Assembly (NCBI GenBank): GCA_963556255.1
Contig: OY744616.1
Span: 15,129,044-15,193,043, forward strand
Direction: 5' to 3'
DNA from: Allolobophora icterica
Taxonomy: Eukaryota > Annelida > Clitellata > Crassiclitellata > Lumbricidae
Length of the DNA stretch: 64,000 bases
A program made the position numbers and the translations under genes. Below are positions 34,501 to 64,000 of this stretch, one piece after another. Every line of letters begins with the position of its first letter. Within the stretch, counting starts at the first letter, position 1. The notes beneath the pieces were generated by a model. That model was not told where the DNA came from. It was given only the letters and a program-made list of their open reading frames with translations, and ran no database searches.

Positions 34501-36527
34501 ATCCTCTACAGTGAACCAGTCATCTGCTCCATGGACCAGGTATTCACATTTTGGCATTTCAGAGTTCGTGTTTTAGTGTATATACAACATCATACATATC
34601 TTTACATTTTTGTTTAGATGTTTGCATTACTTTAGTTTGCATATCTTCACATTTTCACAACAAGGTCGGTTTTGTGTTGTGCATCCAAGTATCCAAGTAA
34701 TCTTTTCAAGGTAATACTTTATTAAAATTTGCTGAAATGGCAGAGATTAGGTCGAGAGGAAACCTAGCAATCAGAAGAAATAATCCAGAACTTCAAAGGC
34801 TAGTCATTTGAAGCTAGATAAGTGCAGAATTCAAAGAGTAGACCAGGCTGGTAAGGTAAGGTGAGTTCTGTTTTTACTTGCTTCCGCTAACAATAGGTCA
34901 ATAACGTAAACGAAAATTTTAAGGCCCAAATCCGATAACTGTACTCTCTTTCATTAAACTGAGCAGTAAATTGGCGTAACTGATTAACAAGGTTTTCACT
35001 GATGAGCCTAGAGAGTTCACTGATTTGCTGATAAAGCCAGATTTAACTGATAAACGAGGAGTTAACCGTTGAACCAAGGTTTGATTGAAGGAGAGAAACA
35101 TCGGGCAGAGTACAGCCAGCCACAGTGGCACTTCAGGCAGTACTGTACACAGTTTTGCAATCGTAATCGTAAACTCTGTTAATTCCATGCTGTTAATTGC
35201 AGTGATGAAGATGGACTGATTTTGAAGACATGTCAAGAACTAGACCCTGAGGCCAATGCATACCAAGTCATAGTAGAAACTCTGACACATCGAACAGTTC
35301 AGGAGGTATGGTATTATTTAACAAAACTAGTAATTAATTAGTGTGGTAATGTAAGGAATGACCACAGGTAATTAATTACCTCATTTAGCTTCCTACTGGA
35401 GTTATTATTATTATTGCAAACAGTTTTAAGGTGCTCAGAGTCACACAGAAAAAATGCGAATTTATGCGTGGTTAGTCAGTTGCCAGGTGAAGACCAATTA
35501 GATATCCAGATTTTTTATTGAGAAATAGTGAGTTTTGAGGTGTTTCTTAAAGGAAGAGATGGAGTTTGAGCATCGAACAGACATTGGTTGACGATTCCGT
35601 TTCTTGGGGCAGCAACATGGAATGCACAAGAGCCCATGACTTTGACGTTGGTAGCCTGCCTTTTGCCTCCTATGGCATCAATTATATATAGCCTCGTCAG
35701 TAACAAGCTACTTATAGTTAACCCAGCATGCCGAGCCATTGGCAGTTAAATAAATATAAGATACACACTAGGCTTCTTGTGATGCTGCTTTCGGAGCTGT
35801 ATCCAATTCCATATTGCTGTGTGTTCTACAGTTGAATTAAATTTGGGACGCTTTTCCCATACTGCATCATCAGAATTTTTTCTATACAGGTACTTGTTAT
35901 AAGATCTGTCTTGTTTATAATATTTTTTACTTATTTCTGTGAAATATTTTATTTCATTATTGTAGATTCTTAACATGAAAACGATATGCTGATTTGCGGC
36001 ATTCAAGTTCTTGAATGGTTTCCTTGATATTCCGAAGATTCTTTATCAATATCCATTATACCAGATATAAGCTAGTTACCAACCGTTTGTGGGATATGGC
36101 AGGATATGGCAGGAACTTTAGATACTTTAATTGTTTATTGGTCTGTGCAAAGCGTGATTTTGGCATTTTCCTCCCAGGGCATAACGTGAATACCATTACC
36201 ACAGTACACTGTCCTAGTCTTGTCATGCCCGTGCGTTAAAGAATTGGCATTTGAGAATTTTGTGTTGAATTTATCAGTGTGATTGAAAATAAATGCAAAT
36301 TGACCGATATCTTGGTGTCTGATTTGCTTTTCTCTTGTTGTTTTTGAACTTTCAGTTAACTTATACATGGTTATATTATTGTTAATTATTATTATTATTG
36401 CTTTAATTGTTGTTAATAGGTGTCGGATCGATTTGATTTCCTGATGAACATGATTGCCGAGATGAATGAACTGAGTGATGGAAGTGCCACGGAAGATGAC
36501 GACAGTGATGTGGAGGAGGGTTTCTAG
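5681..36527 (+). CDS. GON4L: GON-4-like protein (GON4L), 26 coding exons
   Basis: Exons: 5681-7578, 8725-8908, 9420-9560, 9851-9970, 10454-10501, 10703-10825, 11368-11430, 12140-12314, 12761-12883, 13215-13542, 13920-14085, 15630-15804, 16757-16910, 17508-17658, 18557-18727, 19479-19555, 20598-23429, 25665-25770, 27663-27800, 28672-28824, 29694-29872, 30323-30398, 31954-32178, 33686-34539, 35203-35305, 36420-36527. All joins keep phase and total 8871 nt (2956 aa plus TAG), longer than the roughly 2240 aa of vertebrate GON4L. Diagnostic blocks in family order: MLTRSKLKEVIEKGQ; EEYQP; MGPP; ALRTRSKLPL with an IPDLYD block; DRAVQIPKKEV; NLLAMGMDQF with YLLPTKT; PAH-like helices; WTRSDEDGLILKTCQE. 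GON-4 proteins are nuclear cell-cycle/transcription co-regulators. The start ATG follows an acceptor (TTTTAG), so a 5' UTR exon is expected upstream. Confidence 0.93.
7645..7722 (+). mobile_element. Retroposon 3' tail, 'GTGAATAAGCTGG' family
   Basis: GTGAATAAGCTGGTGCTCTG, then a GCACTTTATAAATTTGGGG end. Related tails are at 51120-51210 and 53775-53850, some ending in GATTAC repeats. Intronic, GON4L intron 1. Confidence 0.55.
8521..8607 (-). mobile_element. tRNA-like SINE head or tRNA relic
   Basis: On the minus strand the block starts GCTTGGATGGCCCAGAGGC and contains GGGTTCAAATCCTGG (B-box/T-arm), spaced as in a tRNA-derived RNA polymerase III promoter. A full cloverleaf is not convincing, so I call it a SINE head, not a tRNA gene. 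Confidence 0.5.
8725..14085 (+). CDS. GON4L: GON4L exons 2-11: conserved N-terminal homology blocks
   Basis: Residues about 633-1123. Exons 2-3 give LTAKNVRSIIH and QVLTNEDVKHIMRTAL then FEPMLTRSKLKEVIEKG, the most conserved family block. Exon 4 (donor GTCTGT, weak) gives PPFSRNPLK and EEYQP. Exon 5 is a 48-nt microexon (TYKFHFLLWDEPDFAL) I cannot match to the family, supported only by phase and splice sites. Exon 7 gives MGPPAAPP; exon 8 ALRTRSKLPL and DLYDTECDEEDW; exon 9 acidic DPEFDFL; exons 9-10 join to IPKKEVKQLV. Exon 11 is predicted helical. Confidence 0.88.
12325..12362. repeat. (ATTC)n microsatellite
   Basis: About nine CATT/ATTC units with one CACTC interruption, eleven bases after the exon 8 donor. 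Confidence 0.9.
14108..14182. repeat. 23-bp tandem repeat, three copies
   Basis: The unit CAAACTGTTTTACATTAAAA plus TTA is repeated three times almost perfectly, starting 23 bp after the exon 11 donor of GON4L. Confidence 0.9.
14276..14570. repeat. 38-bp minisatellite in GON4L intron 11
   Basis: About eight copies of a G/A-rich unit (core GGCTGAGGTATGGGATGAGG then AATGAGGTATAGGAGGAA) with small changes between copies. A long minus-strand frame through it is repeat-derived. Confidence 0.9.
14695..14765 (+). mobile_element. tRNA-derived SINE head
   Basis: GTGGCCGATTGGTTAGAGCA is an A-box-like start followed by an anticodon-like TTGTAAC block; the copy at 59766-59830 shares GCCGATTGGTTA and TTGTAACA. 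Degenerate B-box. Confidence 0.55.
14960..15310. mobile_element. L2-like LINE 3' fragment followed by an inverted tail copy
   Basis: Plus-strand translation to about 15190 includes YWNTLPPTILSADSVETFRS and a following DLF motif, an L2 ORF2 C-terminus with a stop. From 15190, (ATTC)n then ATTTATATAGCGCTTCTTCA and AGAGGCGCTCCC form the same tail family in the opposite orientation. Confidence 0.7.
16757..19555 (+). CDS. GON4L: GON4L exons 13-16: SANT/Myb-like block and flank
   Basis: Exon 13 (16757-16910) ends SESEDN across the junction; exon 14 (17508-17658) continues LLAMGMDQF, YLLPTKTNDQLKYRFKNRK, the GON4L SANT-like module (residues about 1228-1283). Exon 15 gives LHKRLPVFQQYL and LPKWSVAF, matching the segment after the SANT block in the family. 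Exon 16 (19479-19555, 77 nt) was chosen because it alone restores phase between exons 15 and 17: it encodes VPGSYLLEHGDQFNNLARLS and has acceptor TTCATTAG and donor AG|GTAGAA. Confidence 0.85.
16887..17276 (+). repeat. Three tandem copies (about 130 bp) spanning the exon 13 splice donor
   Basis: Copies begin at 16887, 17018 and 17148, each starting CATGTTCTCAGAGTC and ending CTCTGCCATCAT. Each contains the last 24 nt of coding exon 13 and the following intron. The donor GACAA|GTGCG is intact in copies 1 and 3 and altered (GACAAATG) in copy 2. Confidence 0.95.
18330..18425 (+). mobile_element. L2-like 3' tail with (ATACA)n end
   Basis: CCTCTGAATAGCTTCTGCTG, AGGTGCTTTACAAATTTCC, then ATACAATACAATACAAT. 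Nearly the same sequence recurs at 25990-26068. Confidence 0.75.
20110..20405. repeat. Direct repeat pair (about 80 bp, 225 bp apart)
   Basis: Both copies run from GATTTTCCAG through ATGCTACCAGAACT to TTCATAAGTAAGTAAGTAAG. Local duplication in the intron before the large GON4L exon. Confidence 0.85.
20598..23429 (+). CDS. GON4L: GON4L exon 17: 2.8-kb Ser/Thr/Gln-rich exon
   Basis: Residues about 1366-2309 come from one uninterrupted exon (acceptor TTTGTAG, donor AG|GTATGC). The N-terminal part has degenerate tandem phrases (GSQPMTITDSS, GSQPLIIASPS, SEQPVFIADS, NQSVTFAVPS), a pattern of short beta-like repeats typical of transactivation or HCF-type linkers. The C-terminal part is basic and SP/TP-rich (STPIRSPLC, RSPPVRS, GHVSPIKFP, GVSTSPLKS), then acidic (EDNDEELHLAELLE). 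No catalytic fold is recognisable. Confidence 0.88.
23998..25275. mobile_element. Decayed Tc1/mariner (pogo-like?) DNA transposon, 1.28 kb
   Basis: Terminal inverted repeats: CCGTATATACTCGCCTATAA at left and the reverse complement CCGTATATACTCGCGTACAA at right, flanked by TA on both sides, the Tc1/mariner target. Several internal GTATAAGTCGA motifs repeat near both ends. No intact transposase frame; a short minus-strand acidic stretch could be a transposase C-terminal relic. Superfamily from TIR and TA is established logic; the pogo label is a guess. It lies in GON4L intron 17. Confidence 0.75.
25880..26068 (+). mobile_element. L2-like LINE 3' fragment
   Basis: Degenerate SSWNGLPLNS translation followed by CACCTCTGAATAGCTTCTAC, AGGTGCTTTACAAATTTAC and AATACAATACAAT. 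Confidence 0.75.
26771..27625. mobile_element. Non-autonomous hAT element, 855 bp, with 8-bp TSD
   Basis: The left end CAGGCATGGGCAACTT and right end GTTGCCCACCCCTG are inverted; GGGGCCGGATCCGGCCCGCG occurs inside the right end. Flanks are ATGTAGAA at 26763-26770 and ATGTAGAA at 27626-27633, a perfect 8-bp target duplication, as hAT transposases make. No transposase. It inserted 37 bp upstream of GON4L exon 19. Confidence 0.92.
27663..30398 (+). CDS. GON4L: GON4L exons 19-22: PAH-like helical region
   Basis: Exons 27663-27800, 28672-28824, 29694-29872 and 30323-30398 encode residues about 2346-2527. YHCKVRKALENDVALYQKFL resembles a PAH half-repeat; exon 20 has LYGEIKSLLSSYPELVSDFA, then FLSPEQAVECQ; exon 21 has VLPQIRSNPHLVDEFSVFFE. 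These are paired amphipathic helix modules of the Sin3 type known in GON4L, and suggest co-repressor partner binding. An acidic linker (KYEEVTLGESDDE) ends the block. Confidence 0.9.
28015..28100 (+). repeat. Dispersed repeat, copy 1 of 2
   Basis: GAGAGGCAGCCATCGGTATG and GAAGTGTTAGCGACTTC with a following TTAGCCTTGGCATATGAGG. The second copy is at 52152-52235. The core GAAGTGTTAGCGACTTC is a small hairpin. Confidence 0.8.
28200..28375 (+). mobile_element. L2-like 3' tail
   Basis: GGGAGCACCTCTGTAGAG, GATAGAGGTGCTATATAAAT and an AT-rich tail; upstream text is a decayed ORF2 end. Confidence 0.65.
31601..31756 (+). mobile_element. LINE ORF2 C-terminus, 51 intact codons
   Basis: RRGRPRKKWMDEIHDVTGMN, then LTSNRKQWRM and IARAPGVDSTR followed by TAA. 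The GRPRKxWxD box is the classical C-terminal motif of many LINE ORF2 proteins. Truncated at its 5' end; inside GON4L intron 22 on the sense strand. Confidence 0.85.
31954..32178 (+). CDS. GON4L: GON4L exon 23
   Basis: 75 codons, phase 0 at both ends, acceptor CTGCAG and donor ACT|GTAAGT. Lys-rich (LKQRKSKKVAVCSIKDK), no recognised domain. A SINE begins about 15 bp after the donor. Confidence 0.8.
32190..32435 (-). mobile_element. tRNA-derived SINE, full-length-like copy
   Basis: On minus: GGCGTGGTGGCTCAGTGGTA (A-box), GGTTGCAGGTTCGAATCCCA (B-box), a central CCTTGGGCAAGTCC block, then GAGCGCCTCTGAGTAG, AGGCGCTATAGAAATATCCG and a (TAAA)n tail. The 3' end matches the L2-like tails in this window, implying mobilisation by that LINE. 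A copy highly similar along its whole length is at 56150-56385. Confidence 0.9.
33686..34539 (+). CDS. GON4L: GON4L exon 24: acidic linker
   Basis: Residues about 2603-2886, open throughout, acidic and Ser-rich, ending APWTR at donor AG|GTATTC. The WTR is the first aromatic position of the C-terminal SANT block completed by exons 25-26. Confidence 0.85.
35203..36527 (+). CDS. GON4L: GON4L exons 25-26: C-terminal SANT block and stop
   Basis: Exon 25 gives SDEDGLILKTCQELDPEANA and TLTHRTVQE; exon 26 gives VSDRFDFLMNMI and an acidic end DDDSDVEEGF-stop. Together with WTR of exon 24 this is the GON4L C-terminal Myb/SANT domain; only the first expected tryptophan is kept. Confidence 0.92.
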
Positions 36528-36698
36528 CAGACGATTCACGTTACTTTTTCAGCTGTAGTTCAAGTTAATTTATGCACTGTTGACTGTTTCGTGTTTCAAA
36601 GGAGACACCTTAGATGACTGATGATGGTACTAGTTTGTTTGTGAAATGTTGTCCAAGTTGAGAAAGAGCACTGAAAAATATGGCGTATTTATAGAGTT

Positions 36699-36704
36699 AA
36701 TAAA
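36699..36704 (+). terminator. Polyadenylation signal of GON4L
   Basis: AATAAA 172 bp after the stop codon. A second AATAAA lies near 37107. Confidence 0.65.
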
Positions 36705-37149
36705 ATTATTTTTTCGGTTTACGTTTTTGACAGTTGTCGTCTTGTGAGCTTCAGGCTGGGCCCATCCTTTGCAGATTTGGGTACTGTTGTTTGCAACTGT
36801 ATGGTTATGCATGCCACTGGTGAGTTGGTGAAGCCTTACAGACAGTCATAAATTTTGTTAGAGATGAATTCCTGAAAAAAGGTCATGAAATTTTTCAGAG
36901 ATGAGTTCTAAAAAAGTCATCAGCTAGACCTATGGCCGACTTTGTCCCCGTAGTGAAAATCTCTTAAAATATGCAATGCTTCCAGTTTAAGACAGTAGAG
37001 ACTTTATTTCCCGAACATAGTGTTTCCTCAACATTATCTACTTCTCAAAACTCTGGCTAACTTTGTTCCATGCTGCGGTTTGTCAGCATGTGTTTACTTT
37101 ATAAGCAATAAACGAATATCATCATCATCATCATCATCATCATCGTAAT

Positions 37150-38795
37150 CATAGTAGTTAACAGATGATAACAAGTTTAACAGGAGTCGAATTTAACTGT
37201 ATGGCAACCTGCAAGGCGCCCATCTGTCCTACTGCTAATTTTTACAGGCGCAAACTAGGGAGTGTAAGGAGTGAGCTCAATTTACAGTCGCCACCTAGGG
37301 AGTGAAAAGGAGTGAAAAGGCCGAGTCAAAATCGTCTGGCACAGAGCACAATAATAAAATTATATTATTATAGCTTGCTATACGTTCATGTAAATTAACA
37401 GAAAATTGAATAATTTTTAAATGCTGACGACCAAACTTCTACTTTTGAAATCTTGCAAACATTTAAATTAAATAGCCCGCCCAACGAATTATATCTGACA
37501 CCTTTATAACGTGACAAAGACAATGGCGTCGTTTCTTTTGAATAAGTGCGATTTTAAACCTTAATTATCGCCCACGGCCTACTGCAGGGGTGGGCAAACT
37601 TTTTGCACATGGGGCCACATTAAACGCCAAAAAAAATTCGCGGGCCGGATAACAAATTTTTACTTTTAATGACGACTAACATGAAAAGAAGTTTACTGTT
37701 TATTATATTAAATACACTCTGGCTGTTACTAATGAGATGCATGCGTCTGCGAACATGCATTAGGAAGTTTCCAAATATCCAGAGTTATTGTGCTGGTTGC
37801 AATTCGCAGTTCAAGTTCAAGTTTAGATCACTTAACTTTTAGACCAGCACTTGGATTTGTTAATCTTCATATTTTAAAATCTTTGTTGACAGATGTAAGT
37901 GGATGGAGAACACACAAAAGATTTTTAAAGGAAAAGTTTGTAGATTTGAGAATTTTTCCTTCCTGAGTGAATAAAAGAATTATATCAGGTCTGAGGTCTG
38001 AATCCTTTGAGTTGTTCTTTGAGAACAATGTCACGTTGTGGGTCAGTTAACTCCAGCTTAAGTTCCGTGTATGAGCTAATTGTCAATGTCAAATGTGAAC
38101 GGAATAATAAGCACAGCAAATTCAGTGTCAATTGATATAAAATCCACAAATCGCCTGCATGGAAACTTGACAGCTGAAGGCTATAAATTAATTATCATAC
38201 CCTGCAGTGTGCAACTACTGGGTAGGGTAGTTCCCGCAGTTTTGTTCTTTCATCTGCTTTGACAGCAACATTAGGCCTAGCTTGAACGGATTTCACTTCT
38301 GCGTATACAGGTCATGTGCAAAAACCTCTGCAGGGAAGTGGGACAGATCGGCCGAGTTAATGCATAGAGTTATTATTAAAGACGAGACCGGAATAGTAAG
38401 CTAGAGAGCAGAACCACTGGAGTAAAACGAAAACACTTCTCGCGGTCTGAATTTTTTTTATTTTCTGAAGAATTGTGGGGGCCGGATAAAAAGTGTTGGC
38501 GGGCCGGATCCGGCCCGCGGGCCGTAGTTTGCCCACCTCTGGCCTACTGCATATTAAGTTCGAGGGCTGAGTGTCGCTTGATGCCTTCGTGTCCTTCGTG
38601 ACCAGGTTCTAGTCTGAGCTTCGGACCCAAGCTTTCGAACCGGGGCAATACCGACACACTTTTTCAAATACTGTTTAGTTTCATACAAATTTTCAATTTT
38701 TTAAAAAGTTTTATACAAAATTTGACGTATAAAACAAACAAAAAACGTAAAACAGTTTTGCGCTGAGGATGGTAAATTGATTTTAGTAACGATTT
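37150..38795. repeat. Dispersed 650-bp repeat, copy A, split by a hAT element
   Basis: Aligns by eye with 44997-45652 from AGTCGAATTTAACT through CGCCACCTAGGGAGTG and TGGCACAGAGCACAATAATA to GGTAAATTGATTTTAGTAAC. The element at 37585-38541 interrupts copy A only. Class unknown; no coding capacity. Confidence 0.85.
37585..38541. mobile_element. Non-autonomous hAT element, 957 bp, with 8-bp TSD
   Basis: Ends CAGGGGTGGGCAAACT and AGTTTGCCCACCTCTG; GGGCCGGATCCGGCCCGCGG near the right end. TSD GCCTACTG at 37577-37584 and 38542-38549. Related ends to the 26771-27625 element. An empty site exists in copy B of the host repeat (about 45427). Confidence 0.95.
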
Positions 38796-39160
38796 AGCAG
38801 ATCGTCGATGCTGTCCTCTCTTTCGACGACAGAACTTACGTATGTATGTATGTATGTAAGTTTGTATGCATGTACATGAACTACACAGTCTAAAGGGTTA
38901 CGGTGTACTTTTCCTATAGCACGCACATAGCAGTCACCAGTGGCGGGCTGGCCATTGTGTCCTTGTGCCATGGCACATGGGTCCCTCTGGTTTCAGCGCG
39001 CGGAGCCCCTAGGGCAGACAGAAATTAATTATACGTCAATAAACAAACATTCTAAATATTCAAACTCCCTAAACTTGAGGCCCCTTGCTGCCTTGCATGA
39101 CTGAAACGGCAAGGCCCCCAAAATGATTAACACGTTTTGATAAAGACTACTTGATTCCAG

Positions 39161-39359
39161 GGGCGGTGATCCCGGGGGTCGAGGGTGACAAGACCCCCAC
39201 CTTTAACAGTGGAGGGGGACTGGGGACACAGAGAGTATCGTATTCAGCTGTTCCCCAAATTTTGAAGAAACACCAAAAAGGTCAAAATACAATTTTTAAC
39301 CTCTTTTTTTACCAGATCAGGTCAAAAGTGCCCCCACTTGTCAAACAAGATCGCCGCCT
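39161..39359. mobile_element. MITE-like element, copy 1
   Basis: Starts GGGCGGTGATCCCGGGGGTC and ends CAAACAAGATCGCCGCC, short inverted ends. Copy 2 at 48758-48963 shares the whole layout (CCTTTAACAGTGG, CCCCAAATTTTGAAGA). Confidence 0.75.
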
Positions 39360-39582
39360 CTGTTTGACTCCCTAACGTTTGACCAGAGACGGTCTAAAGT
39401 GGAGCACCGTTTGTAGTTGGAAATTTATATAGCGCTTCTCAATTATGTTGGTCCGACGGTGAGCCTTAGCTGGAACGATAGGCCTATGAGTGCTTATAGG
39501 CCCATGTATGAACCGAGAGTGTGCAATGGTTTAACCGTCAACGAAATGTGTTGGTCGATCGGGTCATTCCTGTGTTAAAGTC

Positions 39583-61467
<21,885 letters not shown>

Positions 61468-61710
61468 CTTCAAACGACATAATATCCGACGCCGTTAAAA
61501 TATTTATTTTATCACAATAAGAAATATCCTTTCCACTCTTTACACAGCGACTGATCCAGAAGGTTCACGAGAAGGGATCAAACATTTTTTGCGTCAGAAG
61601 AGTTACGTCATTGGTCATGAATATTGATTCGTTGGAGCGGCCAATGAGAGTGCGCAACTGGCGTAACATGCAAATTTCACACCATTACGATAGGGTTTTA
61701 TATTACTAAT

Positions 61711-62291
61711 ATGCCCTTAAAACAATTTTGGCGTATTCGTTAATCTCGTCGTTCCACTTACAGTATACGGATCCTGCATTTTTGGTGCTAGTCTACTGTA
61801 AGCTGAAGCCAATATATTGGACCCGCAGAACGGACCCAAGGAGGTCAGAGGACCCGCAGAACGGACCCAAGAAGATCAAAGGACCCGCAGAACGGACCCA
61901 AGAAGTAGGTGTCAAGTGGGTCTTTTAGATCGGGCTCAATAGAAGTCCTACAATGCAAAAGACCCTCTCTACGGAAGCCTTTAACGCAGGCTCAATAGAA
62001 GCCTGTTGATATAAAAGACTGGCTCTGAAGAAGCCTGACGCTATGGAAGTCCAGCGCTTTTAGCACAATTGGCTAACAAAAAAAGGAGTGGCAGACTTTC
62101 AACGCAGGCTCAATAGAAGTCCTTGAATACGGATACGGATCCTGCATTTTTGGTGCTAGTCTACTGTAAGCTGAAGCCAATATATTATATTGGCTTCAGC
62201 TTACAGTAGACTAGCACCAAAAATGCAGGATCCGTATACTGTAAGTGGAACGACGAGATTAACGAATACACCAAAATTGTTTTAAGGGCAT
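61711..62291. mobile_element. Foldback-like element with 105-bp terminal inverted repeats
   Basis: 61711-61815 and 62187-62291 are inverted copies with one visible mismatch. A further partial direct copy (62133-62183) abuts the right arm, making a 105-bp palindrome. The interior has two to three units of the 31-bp minisatellite found at 63305-63845 and three CAGGCTCAATAGAAG motifs. No coding frame. Confidence 0.9.
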
Positions 62292-63116
62292 GTTAAGTAG
62301 ACATTACTATATTATAGTAATGCCTACTTCGTGTTCGGGGGCCACGTCCTGTGTAAATATCAAATGGGGGCCATGGCCGGATTGGCCTCCCCTTGGATCC
62401 GCCCCTGCTAATACAGGCCTTGCCTTTTTATACGCTACGAATAATTCATCCCGAGTGGTCATCAATGGGCGCTTGGTCAGTTTGAGTCCAGCAAGAGGTC
62501 ATTGACCAGTCGCTGAGTGGTCAGTGAGTTTTTAGTTAGTGGTCATTAAGTAGCCGGTGTGTGGCTGGGTCATTGAGAGGCATTGGAGATGATCCGTCGG
62601 TCGAGTGCATCAGGTGCGATTGGTCTGTGTTCTTCCGGACCTGCTTTGGACTCTGAGATTAATTCAAGTACCCGGGGATCTATTTGTCAATGGGAAACGC
62701 TTTCTACAACACCCGGTGATACGACAATGCCCTTAAAGGGATCTCACCAGGTACAACTCGGCTATTACAAAGTATTTGTCTGTATCTAAAGGAGATGGGC
62801 GGGGAAACCTGCCGAGGGTGAGACAGAAGGACGTAGACACATAGACAGAAGGACATAGACAGACACAGAAACTGAGATACAGGCAGAGTGAGACACGAGT
62901 ACACGAGGAGCTAAGTTCCGATTGAGAAAGGCGAGCTCACTGGGAATGGTTCTTGCGAAGCGAGAGTTGATCTAGAATAAAAAGCACGTGAAAGACAGAT
63001 GCTTCTGGGAGGCCCTTAATGGAGACAATGCAGTCCAAATGTTCTGTGGGAATTGAAAGACTGAGGAGGCAGAGGAGAAGAGAGAATGGTCGCGAAGATG
63101 AATTAATTGTGCGAGA

Positions 63117-63215
63117 GCGAGAGACACACACACAGAGACAGAGATAGAGAAAGAGAAAGAGGGAGATGGAGAGACAGAGACAGAAACAGAGACAGAAACA
63201 GAGACAGAGAGCCTA
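63117..63215. repeat. (GAGACA)-rich purine tract
   Basis: Irregular GAGACAGA and ACACA units, plus strand purine-rich. Confidence 0.8.
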
Positions 63216-63304
63216 GCCTATATAGATTGTGAGAGATATACATACTTACTTACATACATGCACGCATTCATGCATGTATGCATTCACATGAGCACACAAC
63301 GATA

Positions 63305-63845
63305 TCAAAGGACCCGCAGAACGAACCCAATGGGATCAAAGGAACCGCAAAATGGACCCAATGAGATCAGAGGACCCACAAAATGGACCCAATGAGATCA
63401 GAGGACCCACAAAATGGACCAAATGAGATCAGAGGACCCACAAAATGGACCAAATGAGATCAAAGTAACCGCAAAATGGACCCAAGGAGATCAAATGACC
63501 CGCAGAACGGACCTAAGGAGATCAAAGGACCCGCAGAACAGACCCAAGAAGATCAAAGGACCCGCAGAACGGATCCAAGAAGATCAAAGGACCCGCAAAA
63601 TGGACCCAATGAGATCAGAGGACCCACAAAATGGACCAAATGAGATCAAAGTAACCGCAAAATGGACCCAAGGAGATCAAAGGACCCGCAGAACGGACCT
63701 AAGGAGATCAAAGGACCCGCAGAACGGACCTAAGGAGATCAAAGGACCCGCAGAACGGACCTAAGGAGATCAAAGGACCCGCAGAACGGACCTAAGGAGA
63801 TCAAAGGACCCGCAGAACGGACCCAAGGAGATCAAAGGCTCGCAG
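63305..63845. repeat. 31-bp minisatellite, about 17 copies
   Basis: Unit GGACCCGCAGAACGGACCTA plus AGGAGATCAAA. Right-hand copies (63660-63840) are nearly identical; left-hand copies have AAATGGACC variants. A higher-order pattern repeats at 63414-63510 and 63601-63690. Open in one frame for 116 codons by chance of unit length. Confidence 0.96.
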
Positions 63846-64000
63846 AAGGGACCCAAGGACGCAATCAGTCCCACTGACTTCGTAATCCCACAACCGGGAA
63901 AGGGCATCAATCCTCTCTTCATACAAAAGCCACCAAACTCATTGTAATTACAATAAATGAACGGAGATTGATACAGAAATAGAGTAACCGAAAGAAGCAG

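Noticed and set aside
38783..38971. Possible further 3' semaphorin exon (VVEREDSIDDLLNRY-stop)
   Set aside because: It overlaps the end of dispersed repeat copy A and has no convincing acceptor; the stop in the TM exon is sufficient.
61560..61690. Octamer (ATGCAAAT) and CCAAT-like boxes near the semaphorin 5' side
   Set aside because: Short motifs by chance are likely, and the gene's true start lies beyond the window.
63305..63845. CRISPR-like regular repeats and a 116-codon frame
   Set aside because: Units are contiguous without spacers, in an animal genome; it is a minisatellite whose 31-bp period rotates all frames.

Overview
The window is animal (metazoan) nuclear DNA. Genes are split by GT-AG introns, intergenic and intronic DNA is full of degraded LINE 3' ends, tRNA-derived SINEs, MITEs and microsatellites, and the proteins belong to animal families (MADF/BESS factor, GON-4-like, semaphorin). 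An Ig-less transmembrane semaphorin of class 1/6 type, a MADF-BESS gene and a high frequency of the word TAGGCCTA suggest a marine invertebrate (lophotrochozoan or invertebrate deuterostome). The species cannot be fixed from this sequence.

Layout. (1) 724-3028, minus strand: a three-exon MADF + BESS-like DNA-binding protein, 272 aa. (2) About 3.0-3.3 kb: a candidate shared promoter with an ETS-type ACTTCCGG site. (3) 5681-36527, plus strand: a complete GON4L (GON-4-like) gene that I rebuilt as 26 phase-compatible coding exons, 2956 aa, covering the conserved N-terminal blocks, a first SANT/Myb-like block, two PAH-like segments and a C-terminal SANT block. (4) 36.5-39.6 kb: a tail-to-tail intergenic stretch with a hAT element nested inside an older repeat. 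(5) 39583-61467, minus strand: the 3' 13 exons (582 codons) of a transmembrane semaphorin (sema domain, PSI, TM, short cytoplasmic tail). Its N-terminal exons lie beyond the right edge. (6) 61.7-64 kb: a foldback-like element with a 105-bp near-perfect palindrome, and a 31-bp minisatellite that shares its unit with that element.

The two halves differ in repeat content. GON4L introns carry mostly old transposon fragments and few simple repeats. From about 37 kb onward, the semaphorin introns are packed with long simple arrays of (CT)n, (CA)n, (AAT)n, (ATGT)n, (ATGG/ATGA)n, (GGA)n and polypyrimidine.

GON4L and the MADF protein are probably both nuclear chromatin/transcription factors; the semaphorin is an unrelated cell-surface guidance molecule. 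I found no prokaryotic, viral or CRISPR content. Exon boundaries were chosen by eye from splice sites, reading phase and recalled family motifs; transcripts have not been consulted.
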